Below, one piece after another: positions 34,357-43,700 of a DNA stretch of 64,000 nt. A program made the translations under genes and the position numbers. Numbering within the stretch: position 1 is the stretch's first letter; each line of letters begins with the position of its first letter. This DNA comes from Sporofaciens musculi (GTDB lineage Bacteria; Bacillota; Clostridia; Lachnospirales; Lachnospiraceae). The DNA is taken from the NCBI RefSeq assembly GCF_009830285.1, contig NZ_WUQX01000001.1:3534501-3598500 (forward strand), given 5' to 3'. The notes beneath the pieces were generated by a model. That model was not told where the DNA came from and did no database searches. It saw only the letters and a list, made by a program, of their open reading frames with translations.

Positions 34357-34650
34357 TTACTTTCTAATCTCAAGTTCCAATACCTCCTTATACATCTCAG
34401 TTACCATGCCGTTTCCACCTAAATCATGGTATGCCTCGTACATTTCAATAAAGTTATCTAAAGCGTACGAAGGAATATGCTTTAAAGCTACATACCGGTC
34501 ATGATATTCTATAAGCTGAACCCTTAAAAGCAGCATGGTTCCTTTGCTGTTTGAATCTCGGTCTTTTTTCTGGTTCTTAAGCAGCCAGACAATATAACCC
34601 AGCACGATCGGCATTGCAGTAGTACATATACTCATAATAAATTGCTGCAT
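34357..34650 (-). CDS. small phage membrane protein
   Basis: 97 residues from MQQFIMSICTTAMPIVLGYI, ATG behind AAAGGAGG. One N-terminal membrane helix, then a soluble helical region (DNFIEMYEAYHDLGGNGMVT). Commonly encoded next to phage holins, perhaps a holin modulator or second holin component. Confidence 0.7.
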   Translation of the reverse strand: MQQFIMSICTTAMPIVLGYIVWLLKNQKKDRDSNSKGTMLLLRVQLIEYHDRYVALKHIPSYALDNFIEMYEAYHDLGGNGMVTEMYKEVLELEIRK

Positions 34651-34699
34651 CGGAATAAACCTCCTTTTGCAGGGCAGCAATAAAGCCACCCCTATTTCT

Positions 34700-34825
34700 T
34701 TACTCTGCCAGTTCCAGCACATCCAGATCTGACAGAAGCTCCCTTACTTGCGCCTGGATTCTTTCCGGCACCTGGTCAAATGTCTTCTTTCCCTTTACAA
34801 TCAGGGTTACATAAATAACTGCCAC
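34700..34825 (-). CDS. CD1375-like small phage protein, copy 1
   Basis: 41 residues from a GTG behind GAGGAGG: AVIYVTLIVKGKKTFDQVPE... Shares the pattern KG-K-T-DQVPE with the next gene, so the two are paralogues. Function unknown. Frequent just downstream of tail genes in clostridial prophages. Confidence 0.7.
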   Translation of the reverse strand: MAVIYVTLIVKGKKTFDQVPERIQAQVRELLSDLDVLELAE

Positions 34826-34877
34826 AGCGTTTACCTCCTCTCTAAAAATTCTTTTGCATAAGAAAAACAGCAGCTCC

Positions 34878-35006
34878 TTAACCAACCTTCTCACTCTCCT
34901 GGTTAAGAATCTGCTGCACTTCCTCCATTAACTTCTCCGGTACCTGGTCGATTGTCTTTTCTCCCTTACGTACCAGTATCGCGTATACTTTTGCCATGGA
35001 ACTCAT
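34878..35006 (-). CDS. CD1375-like small phage protein, copy 2
   Basis: 42 residues, MSSMAKVYAILVRKGEKTID then QVPEKLMEEVQQIL. ATG behind GGAGG. Tandem paralogue of the protein at 34700-34825. Confidence 0.7.
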   Translation of the reverse strand: MSSMAKVYAILVRKGEKTIDQVPEKLMEEVQQILNQESEKVG

Positions 35007-35008
35007 AT

Positions 35009-35419
35009 CTACACCTCCATCCCTTCATACAGTTCACAGATTGCAAGCTGCAGGTCTGTTACCTGGGTCGCCGTTTCTAAAGACATTGTTTTCGCTACTT
35101 CTGCAACGGAATTGGCCGCGATAACGTTGGCCTCTGCATCTGCCAGCCGCTGTTCCGTCACATTTACAGATTTGGTAAGAATCACCATCTTTATATCACC
35201 TAGGGTCATCACGCCGCCATATACCGTCCAGCCAGGAACATCTCCTGTTTTGTCCTCTGTGTCTGTCAGCAGTTCAATGTTTGTGAGCAAGGCCGGTACA
35301 GAAAATGTGTCCTGAAGTTCTTCCGCCGTCTTATTCTGGAAGTCTAACTCCAACCGGCCATTGGTTACCTCTGCACGAACTACATCATATACAGATCCGT
35401 CAATAAGTTTAATTTTCAT
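35009..35419 (-). CDS. phage tail-region protein
   Basis: 136 residues, MKIKLIDGSVYDVVRAEVTN..., with a helical C-terminal third. ATG follows AGGAAAGGAAT. Similar proteins lie between tail fibre and lysis genes in Firmicute siphophages. Function unknown. Confidence 0.65.
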   Translation of the reverse strand: MKIKLIDGSVYDVVRAEVTNGRLELDFQNKTAEELQDTFSVPALLTNIELLTDTEDKTGDVPGWTVYGGVMTLGDIKMVILTKSVNVTEQRLADAEANVIAANSVAEVAKTMSLETATQVTDLQLAICELYEGMEV

Positions 35420-35441
35420 ATCTTTTATTCCTTTCCTGTTA

Positions 35442-35600
35442 TTATTTGATTGTGATAGATGTAATACTATCCATATTGTAAAACCCGATCCATTGGTTAT
35501 CTTTAATCACGATAAAACATTTTCCATCGTACTTATAATCGCTATATTCTTCTTTGGACCATTCGTCCACGCGCCCGTTTTTGAATACTATTTTAATCAT
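35442..35600 (-). CDS. small phage protein
   Basis: 52 residues, MIKIVFKNGRVDEWSKEEYS..., ATG behind GAAGGAGG. Compact beta-rich sequence with a central WIGFYNMDSIT. Unknown function. Confidence 0.6.
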   Translation of the reverse strand: MIKIVFKNGRVDEWSKEEYSDYKYDGKCFIVIKDNQWIGFYNMDSITSITIK

Positions 35601-35634
35601 TTTACGGCCTCCTTCGCCAAAAGTTTACGGTATT

Positions 35635-35654
35635 AAAAAAGACCTACTGGGTCT
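35635..35654 (-). terminator. terminator below the tail-fibre genes
   Basis: Minus strand AGACC-CAGTA-GGTCT followed by TTTTTT. Sits just outside the invertible segment. Confidence 0.65.
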
Positions 35655-35691
35655 GCTCTAATTTCTCTCATTAAAATTCTTCCTTTCTCCT

Positions 35692-35708
35692 ACTGCGCTA
35701 AATAGCAA
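35692..35708 (+). repeat. left inverted repeat of the tail-fibre switch
   Basis: ACTGCGCTAAATAGCAA. Its inverted partner at 36294-36310 differs at two positions. Both encode the same residues T-A-L-N-S in their own reading frames. Confidence 0.7.
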
Positions 35709-35988
35709 TTTGAAGAAACAATATGTTCAGTCTGGCAGGGCAAGTACGCAAAATGTAAATGGGTATTTCCGAGAAATTCAGATTACATTTCCCAAAGCAT
35801 ATAAAACCATACCTACTGTGGTTGCAAGCCTTATTAGCGTTCAAACAGATTCTATAACAGTAAGATTGGGGTGTAGTGTTAGAGATATATCTACAACCGG
35901 ATGTAAGGTGTATGCCATGGATCCCGAAGGCAACATTACAAGCCAGGGATACATGATAACATGGATAGCTGTCGGTGAGATTAATTAG
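35695..35988 (+). CDS. silent alternative tail-fibre C-terminus (inverted cassette)
   Basis: Open frame on the strand opposite to all neighbours, with no ribosome site. It begins inside the inverted repeat (A-L-N-S-N-L) and continues KKQYVQSGRASTQNVNGYFR then EIQITFPKAYKTIPTVVASL, a receptor-type tail-fibre end. It stops head-to-head with the expressed gene at 35981-35988. Inverting 35692-36310 would fuse it in frame to the N-terminal part of the gene at 36484. Confidence 0.75.
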   Translation, partial: ALNSNLKKQYVQSGRASTQNVNGYFREIQITFPKAYKTIPTVVASLISVQTDSITVRLGCSVRDISTTGCKVYAMDPEGNITSQGYMITWIAVGEIN

Positions 35989-36484
35989 TAAGCCAGCAAC
36001 CGGTTACATAGCGTTCAGCATTCCTTGTTTCGCCAGATGCAATATCAACACGGCCATCTTTGCCTATCCTATATTGAGTTGTGCCGTACTCAGCGCCACC
36101 TGATATATTTTTGGCAATTAGCCGAGAAGTATAGATTGGACGAAATGCTTCTGGGATAACACCGTTTACGCCAGCATCGTTAGACGACAAAGTGCCAACC
36201 GCATCGACAGCGCATTGTACCGTTTTTCCCACTTTAGTAAAATAAAACTTGCAACTTAACCCATTAATGGTTTGTGTAACGGTTTGCGTAGATTTGCTAT
36301 TTAATGCAGTTATCTTATCGTCCAGCGCCTTCCCCTGCCGCGCATCCAACGCATACCCCGCCGCTGTTGTAAGCAGATTATTCACAACATTTGCCGTATT
36401 CAGCTTATTCGCCAGAGAATTCTTAATCGGCAAAACCCCATTCTTCCAAAAACGATTCAGCCGATTCGTTGTTATTACTTTCAT
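35981..36484 (-). CDS. tail fibre with switchable C-terminus (expressed version)
   Basis: 167 residues. Constant part MKVITTNRLNRFWKNGVLPI through ALDARQGKALDDKITALNS (to about residue 64), then a variable part STQTVTQTINGLSCKFYFTK... ending YVTGCWLTN. The change from constant to variable is exactly at the inverted repeat at 36294-36310. Receptor-binding tip by position. Confidence 0.8.
   Translation of the reverse strand: MKVITTNRLNRFWKNGVLPIKNSLANKLNTANVVNNLLTTAAGYALDARQGKALDDKITALNSKSTQTVTQTINGLSCKFYFTKVGKTVQCAVDAVGTLSSNDAGVNGVIPEAFRPIYTSRLIAKNISGGAEYGTTQYRIGKDGRVDIASGETRNAERYVTGCWLTN
36294..36310 (-). repeat. right inverted repeat of the tail-fibre switch
   Basis: Reads ACTGCATTAAATAGCAA on the minus strand: 15 of 17 bases identical to the partner at 35692-35708. 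Confidence 0.7.
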
Positions 36485-36502
36485 ATCTTTTTCACTCCTA
36501 TT

Positions 36503-37990
36503 CTATGTATATGTACCCGCTATGATCTTGTCGATATCCGCCTCCGGCGTTTCTTCCAAAACAATCCCGTCCAGTTTCTTTTTATCTGCCGCGGACATTA
36601 ATCCATTGGCAGACTGCGTGGCTGCCCCATGCGTATGCCCTGATGCCGCCGCCCCGATATCTCCAAGGGACGGCTTGTCGATTGTGGTATACATCCTTAC
36701 CCATGCTCCCCAGGTACTACTGTAATAGTTCCTCACATATATCTTAAATCCAGATACCATATACTCTACCAAGAGCTGAAACGTCCCCGCATGTTTCCCA
36801 ACCAGCATAAAAAAGGCGTTACTCGTTGGACAGTTTGATAAAGTACTCACCGTTGCATTGGCTGGACAGTAATAAAAACCTGGCGTCGTATAGCTGTTAA
36901 GGTTCCCATTGGCCGGTATATTGGTCGCATTTAAATAGTTTGCATAATTCGCCGTCCCTCCGTTCGCCGGAAGTGATGAAGGCAATCCCGTGACCTGACT
37001 CGCGGTATGGCTGTGGCTCGCTGCCGCAGCGCCCAAATCAGTCGGTGTCAGATTCACATTTCCAGTTCGATAACTCGTCTCCGCGTTTCCTTTCACCGCT
37101 ACTGCGACAGGAATACTTGGCCGATTGCTCAGATCATTATAACTTCCAGAAAAAGCAACCCCTTTCAGATCAGCAAACCACCTCATAATTTTCCCCAATA
37201 TTGTACTCAGCTTCTCGCCGCTGGCGATATTCTCTCTCTCAGTTGCCTGGGTAAATGTTGGCGTCTGGTCATTGGTCTCAACATCCGGAACATTTGTAAG
37301 CGCAGAAGGTGTATATCCTAATGCCTTCACAACCTCTGCCTTGGTCATCTCACCGCGGATCTCAGCGCCAGTCTTATTCTCTACGTTACCTAGGCCAACC
37401 TGTGCTCTGGTCACATCATGGGGATTAGACTGGTTATTAATATGCGCTTCTAAGGCTTCTGTGCTGGCCTTCGTGCCGATTGCCGCGTCCAAGGCTTCTA
37501 CAACACTCTCATTTGTCTCTAACGCATCTGCCACCTCTTTTAGCGTGTCCAGCGTTTCCGGCGCGCCTCCGATTAAATCCACAATCTTTTTGTCCGTATA
37601 AGATTTAGCAGAACTTAGCGCAGTTGCCGCCTCTCCGCTTGCATCTGCCCCTACGTCTGCCGCTGTCAGTGAAATATTCCCTGTTAAGGCGTGCCCATTG
37701 ACAGTACGGGAGGATGGAACTTTTTGGTTTATTTCACCTTGCAGCCTGTCCGCCTCTGCTTTCACAGCCTTATTCTGGATGGGATTCTCTGAGGTAGTGT
37801 TTAAGGCTGCGTCTGTAACCGTCCGGTTTGCACCCTCTGCAATACCAGACAGCTTCGCCTTTTCTTCGTCTGTATAATCGTTCTCGGATAATCCCTTGCC
37901 AAATTGCTTACGGACAAATATGTTGTAGATCGTCTCTGCCAGATATGCGGTAAAGGTGTTCAGATGTTCAATATCTATCTTTCTTGCCAT
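36503..37990 (-). CDS. tail fibre protein
   Basis: 495 residues, Gly/Ala/Thr/Asn-rich, with repeated fibre motifs (ADVGADASGEAATALSSAKS, NPHDVTRAQVGLGNVENKTG) and a C-terminal host-recognition-like part (WGAWVRMYTTIDKPSLGDIG). The end has EADIDKIIAGTYT, a motif repeated in the next protein. Tail tip, host contact. Confidence 0.8.
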   Translation of the reverse strand: MARKIDIEHLNTFTAYLAETIYNIFVRKQFGKGLSENDYTDEEKAKLSGIAEGANRTVTDAALNTTSENPIQNKAVKAEADRLQGEINQKVPSSRTVNGHALTGNISLTAADVGADASGEAATALSSAKSYTDKKIVDLIGGAPETLDTLKEVADALETNESVVEALDAAIGTKASTEALEAHINNQSNPHDVTRAQVGLGNVENKTGAEIRGEMTKAEVVKALGYTPSALTNVPDVETNDQTPTFTQATERENIASGEKLSTILGKIMRWFADLKGVAFSGSYNDLSNRPSIPVAVAVKGNAETSYRTGNVNLTPTDLGAAAASHSHTASQVTGLPSSLPANGGTANYANYLNATNIPANGNLNSYTTPGFYYCPANATVSTLSNCPTSNAFFMLVGKHAGTFQLLVEYMVSGFKIYVRNYYSSTWGAWVRMYTTIDKPSLGDIGAAASGHTHGAATQSANGLMSAADKKKLDGIVLEETPEADIDKIIAGTYT

Positions 37991-38012
37991 TTTTCTTCAC
38001 CTTCCTTTACAC

Positions 38013-38582
38013 CTAAAATGACTGCTCTACAATCGCCCGAAGCTCTGCATCCTCTATGACTTCCTCGGATGCTGGTATATCCACGTAGCTGCCGCTTATG
38101 ATATCATCAATATCCTGTTCGCTTGCCACATCAAAGATAGAGCCTTCATCATCCTCATCCACATAAGAGCCTGCAATAATGCGGTCAATATCCGCATCCG
38201 TAGCAATCCGGTACATATCGCTTAAAAGACCTTTAATCTCTAACAGTAAGGAACCATTCTCTGTATCGTTAATGACATCCTTAATATCCCCAAACTCATT
38301 CTGTATCTGCTGCATGGCCAAATGAATCGCCGCAATGTTCTCCGCTGTCTGGTCCCTTGCCTGGTTGCCCTGGGCCTTTGCATAGTCGCCTTGGGTCTTC
38401 GCATAATTCCCCTGGGCCTTTGCATAATCTCCCTGAGCTGTGGCATAATCCGCCTTTTTTACTGCGTCGATACAGACCAATTCTGCGATATCCGCATAAG
38501 TCCTCCGGACATCCTCCCCATATATGGCAGTACGGAATTCCTGTATCAATGCCCTGATCCGTTGTTCTAATGCCTCTGTCAC
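38013..38582 (-). CDS. tail baseplate/fibre connector with heptad repeats
   Basis: 189 residues. Tandem seven-residue units of the type Y-A-K-A-Q-G-(D/N) near residues 40-75 suggest a trimeric coiled segment. Two DID-I-I-x-G-S-Y motifs follow, like the end of the neighbouring fibre. They may be docking peptides for a shared partner. Phage structural by context. Confidence 0.65.
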   Translation of the reverse strand: MTEALEQRIRALIQEFRTAIYGEDVRRTYADIAELVCIDAVKKADYATAQGDYAKAQGNYAKTQGDYAKAQGNQARDQTAENIAAIHLAMQQIQNEFGDIKDVINDTENGSLLLEIKGLLSDMYRIATDADIDRIIAGSYVDEDDEGSIFDVASEQDIDDIISGSYVDIPASEEVIEDAELRAIVEQSF

Positions 38583-38584
38583 TT

Positions 38585-40064
38585 CTATGCACCTCCTTCA
38601 AGAGCATCCAGTCTGGTAAGTATTCCCTGAAGCCTTTCTTCCAGTTCCTGATCTGGTTGTTCCAGGACGTCCAATCTGGGAAGTATCTGCTGTACTGTCT
38701 CTTTGATCTGCTGCCCTTCCCTCTCAAGCTCATTCAATCTCCCTTGCCCCTCCTGGATATCCTCTTTGATTCCCTTCATCTTTTCTTCCTGGGCTGTCAG
38801 GCTGTTATTGATACCCTGCAGCGTTTTCTGTGTCTCCGTAGAATTCCCCTCCAAGGTTTGCACCTTTCCTCCCAGCGCAGACACATCCTGTTTTGCAGAA
38901 TCAACCGCGCCTGCCAGGGCTGATACACTCCCCCGCACTTCCTCCACGGAAGCTGAAAAGTGCTTCTGTTTCTCCACATTTTTCTGTAAGGCCGCCTGCC
39001 GTTCGGTCAGGGCTGCTATGGTATCGCCTAGCACAATCTTATCCTCCTGCGGATTCACAAGATTGTACTCCCGTTTGGACACCATCATGTACTGATCCAG
39101 CTTGTGGGGCGGTGATACCACGCGGATCATATCGCCTAACTTAATCCGGTCTATGTCCACATCAACCAAATGCAGATCGATGGCTGTCAGTTCAATCGTG
39201 GCGGTAAGATTGCGGGCGCTTGCCAGATATTCCCTGCCTTTTGCTTTTAAATTAGCGGGGACGGTCACATCATCCCAGTTCTTAGTCCCAACAATCCGGC
39301 CGTACAGGGCAACTGCCTCCGGATCCTCCAGATAATCCTTACCGCCATTCACGGATTCGATAGTCAGCCGTTTGCCGCTTTCCCCGTTCTCCCCCTCTGC
39401 CGCCTTACCGAGAGGAATTAGGACGGTAATTACATTTTCCGCGCTGATGTGCTCAGTCAGATCCAGGATATTTTCCCCGAACCGGATGACCTGGCCGGAG
39501 GTCCGGTGATAGGATTCCAGATAATCCAGATAACGGTCATCCCCTTGCTTTCTTACCCGAAGATACCCGCCATTACTGTCCACCAGCTTATCCATAATAG
39601 TATCCAGGGTATTGGTATACTGGTTGTCTTCCCTGGCGTCATAATTCATAGTCTGCTTTTCTACGGTTCCCAGAAGGAAATGCTTCTCGGCACCCACCTG
39701 GCTGTTGTGCTGTGTGAGCTTGTCGCTTAGGTAGGATGCAGGAGTTAGGTTATGATAAGCCTTGGGACGCTGGATACTGTCTAACAGGTATGCAAGAGTT
39801 CCTTCGCAGGTGTAAGTCACGGTATGGTACATATCTGACTTGGCATCTAATACCCGCCCTTCATAGAGCAGTTCGCCATTGTCATACACCTGCACCACAG
39901 ATTTTAGCTTACGGATTATGTCTATTCCCCTGTGCATAGGCGGCAATGTAAAGGTCAATTCTCCTGTTGCGTTTACTGTTAAGCTAACCTTTCCAGATAA
40001 GATAGGGATATCCTCATCCCTGGGATCATATAAGAGTGAATTGTCACAAAAAAATCTGGTACAT
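38585..40064 (-). CDS. tail endopeptidase / baseplate protein (prophage tail protein), split by one extra T
   Basis: ATG at 40064 opens MYQIF, then the T7 run at 40051-40057 (A7 on the top strand) shifts the frame. With T6 it reads MYQIFCDNSLLYDPRDEDI and joins the long frame, giving 492 residues. Resembles the phage tail endopeptidase family (TLPPMHRGIDIIRKLKSVVQ, YEGRVLDAKSDMYHTVTYTC) with a C-terminal coiled coil (LNELEREGQQIKETVQQIL). Acts at the tail tip. Confidence 0.75.
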
Positions 40065-40085
40065 TATAAACTCGCCCCCCTGTAG

Positions 40086-40778
40086 TCAACGCTCACCCTC
40101 CCATTCCCTTGGAATGTCAGGAAATGCTCCCCCCGCGCCTAATTGCAAATCTAAAAGTTTAGACCGGCCAGCCGGAAGATAATAAGTCTGACCGCCGTAA
40201 CCTAACGACATAGCTGAAGAACAATCAAATACCGGAACCACCTTTTTTCGTCGTCCTGGTATCAGCAATGTCATAGTTCCATTAACTTCTAAATCTTTGT
40301 ATTCACGAATAATCCCATCTTCAAAACAAAAGGTATCCCACACCCAAGGCTCCAAACTGCTGTACCGTTCGTATTTGTATGGGTCTGCATCCACAGTTAT
40401 CACTACATCATACGGCGCGTCTAATATCTCTTTTTCAGTTCCACCTCAATCATGCCGTAGTACACCCAATCCGGTCGTATATCTGGTATGATAGAACAGA
40501 GTTGACCATGAAGATCATTTTTTATCTTCATGGTAATAATATCCCACTGTGTATAATTGCCCTCCCGTTCAAAGCAAAACTCCATCCTTCGATTATCATA
40601 CTTTACATCGTTTCCGGTTAAAAAAAGCTGCCAAATCAAGAATCCCGTTTGCAAAAGGCACATCAATGGTATGCCGTTTCACAGTTGGCGATTCTATCGT
40701 AAAGGGAGCCATCCACTCCAAATGATAATCACGTCCTGTATGTTTACCATTTATGAGCACGCCATATTCTTTATCCAC
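40086..40778 (-). CDS. distal tail protein, interrupted by two homopolymer shifts
   Basis: Three frames chain into one 230-residue protein: MDKEYGVLINGKHTGRDYHL..., then (T7 at 40620-40626 read as T6) LTGNDVKYDNRRMEFCFERE, then (A5 at 40431-40435 read as A6) EILDAPYDVVITVDADPYKY. The order and size fit Dit proteins between tape measure and tail endopeptidase. The start overlaps the tape-measure stop. Confidence 0.7.
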
Positions 40779-43700
40779 TACCTCATATACCTCCCCGCTT
40801 TCATATTTGCAACTGCCAAACGATTATCTACAACCGGAGATATCAAAGAACCGACTTTTTCACCGTACATTTCCATCCTTAACCCTGATTTTTCCATTGC
40901 TCTTACCATGGCCGGTGCTGCTTTCTCCGCAAAGATTCTTCCGATTTTCTGTGCATCCGCATCTGATAAGCAAAACGAACTTGACGTATCAGAATAACTA
41001 CTATTTATTCTATCGCTTATAACATGCGCACGGATTACCTTATCTGCAATGGCATCCTGCCGATTCTCCACAGCCATGTTCACTCTTACCATTGTCCCAG
41101 GTATATCAATACCTCTCAATTTCTCAGTAAGACCATCCAGATCCAACGCATCGAGGGCACTCTGGGAAATACTTTTTGCCGATTCTTCAACGTTTTTTTC
41201 TTCACTTTCGATTCCAACACCAAGTCCTTGCGAAAACCATTTTCCAAGTTTGGCGGTTTCTTTGGAGGGTGAATGGATATCTAATTTTGCTCTAATTGCC
41301 GCCAATGCGTTGCTTGCAAGACTTGCGGCGGCACTAACAGCGCTGCCTATTGCACCTCTGATACCACCAGCAAATCCTGAACCAAAATTTGAACCTACGG
41401 AATAGGAATCAACACTCTCCGCACCTGATTTAGCGTTATCCGCAAGAGTTTCCCCTTTTGTATTTGCCTCCCCAGTCATACTACCAACCCCTGAAGCATA
41501 CTGAGTGCCAAATTGTCCGCCTGTGCTGGTCGGATTCACAGAACCCGCGCCTGCTTTCGCTCTATCTGCTATCTCTTTTCCTTTTTGCAACAGCGTTCCT
41601 GCCGTTCCGCCTACTCCTGTGCCAAACATCCCTCCAAAACGAGTCCCGACACCAGACGGATTCACAGAACCCGCGCCGGAACTGGCGGCATCAGCGTTTG
41701 CCTTACCCGCGAGCCTTGAATTCTCCTGTTGGGAATATGCCCCAATTCCAAAGAATGACATCAAGTTTGAACCAATTCCCAATAATGCCTCTCCAAGCCC
41801 AGAATTCCTAAGTGTATCAAGAAATGAATTGCAAACTTCTGTACCTTTCGTATTCAGTTCTGCCCCGCCTACATCCAATCCCTCTGAGGCGCCTTCCCAC
41901 ACACCCTCAAATATTTCTCTCACCTTTTTTGACGGAGAGTTAATCTGTAATACCTCTCGCAAGGCTTCCAGAAATGAAATCCCTTCTTCTTCCGCCTTAT
42001 CCTGTATCTGGTCGAACCCTTCAAGCCCTTCCATTGCGCCTTCAACTGCATCCGCAAGGGCATCTTGCGTCCCTTGCGGAAGTTCGGCAAGCCCCATCAT
42101 AAATGCTTTATAAGAGGCTTTCGATTCCTCACTTAGTTTTCCATCGAGGTCAGCCTGCGCAAGTGCCGCGACCATAGCCCCCGCACCTTCTGTACCAATA
42201 GAATCTATTGCCTCTTTAATTCCATCTGGAAGTTTTTGGAACTCAGATACCGCTTTCGCGGCTGAATTGGCGGCTTCTTCCCCGAAAGCCTGATACATCT
42301 GTCCGCCCTCTGTTACAAGCACTGACAAGGCGCCTGTCATCTCCGAAGCCTGCTCAAGCATGGATGCTTTTGCTGTATCGGATGCTGCCAACATTTCTGC
42401 TGTATATGCCTGATACCCACTCAGTAGAGAATTCATTGCAGCCTCAATTTCTTCAGTTGTGCCTTCTTGCATTGCCTTCATTAGTGCTTCATAATTATTG
42501 ACCTCTGCGGATAACTCATTTAGCGAAGTTCTAGCCCCGTCTACTGCTGCCGACGCTTCATCAAATGCGCTTTGTGCTTCGCTTACAGCCTGTTTCGCCT
42601 CATTTATGGCTGACATTGCTTTAGGTCCGCTATTATTTCCATATAGCTCTGTGACCTCATTCAAATGCTTCTGTGCATCCGCAAGCGCATCTTCCTTTTC
42701 TTCCATTACTGCTGTGGCATCTTTATATGCAAGCAACGCCTCCTGGCTATTCTTATAAGCTGCCGCCATATCTTCTTCTAATGAAGCGCAAAGAGCCTCT
42801 GCCTTTTTCTTTGTAATCACTTCATCCAGGGCGCCTACGGTTTCCTGATAGTTCTGGATTACACCGTCCGTCAGCTCAATCTCTGTCCCAAGTGCATCCG
42901 AAAGCTCACCTGCTATATAACTAGCCCGTTCTTCATATCCGGCCTTTACGTTCCCGTTTTCATCCGCAATGGCTCGAAGCTCTGACAACAATTTTTGATA
43001 TCCATCATACTCCATGTCAATGGATTGCACCGATTCTTCCCTTGCCGTTCTCTGGCCATTCAAAGCGTCCGTCAGGTCATTACAGGAGCCTAGCATCTTT
43101 TTCTCACTGTCAGAAAGCTCATAAGTCTTTTCCTTGGCGTCCCCCGCCACGACAGTGTACGCAATCATTCCAGCTGTCAACGCTGCTATCGCCGTGACTG
43201 CCAAACCTATTGGATTAGCGCTCACCACCGCATTAAACGCTGCATGTGCCGCAGTCGCAAGCCCTAATTGCTTGTTCAATACCCCAACTGCAACCTGTTT
43301 CAACGTAACTGCCCCCGTAGATGCCGCAGTCGCAACGGCTGACGTACCATTTGCTGTTATAAATAAATCTAAAGCAACCGAACTGGCTGCATACGCTTTT
43401 GTCAGCCTATCTATTACACTGGCCGCTGTCTTTGCTACCGAATACCCCTTAACCGCCGTAACTCCTGATACAAGCAAAGGAATCGCTTTATCCAGATTCG
43501 TAGCCAATAACTCAAATGATTTGACCGCATCCTTGATTCCCTTCTTCGCCAAACTGCTTCCTACATTTGCAACATTCCTTAACGGAGTGACAATCTTTTC
43601 AGCTTTGTCTCCGCTTTCTGCCACTCTGTCGGCAAATTCGTTAAAAAGCTCTCCCGCCTCAGACACGACGCCCCGAAGTCCTCCTGAGTCAAATGCCTTT

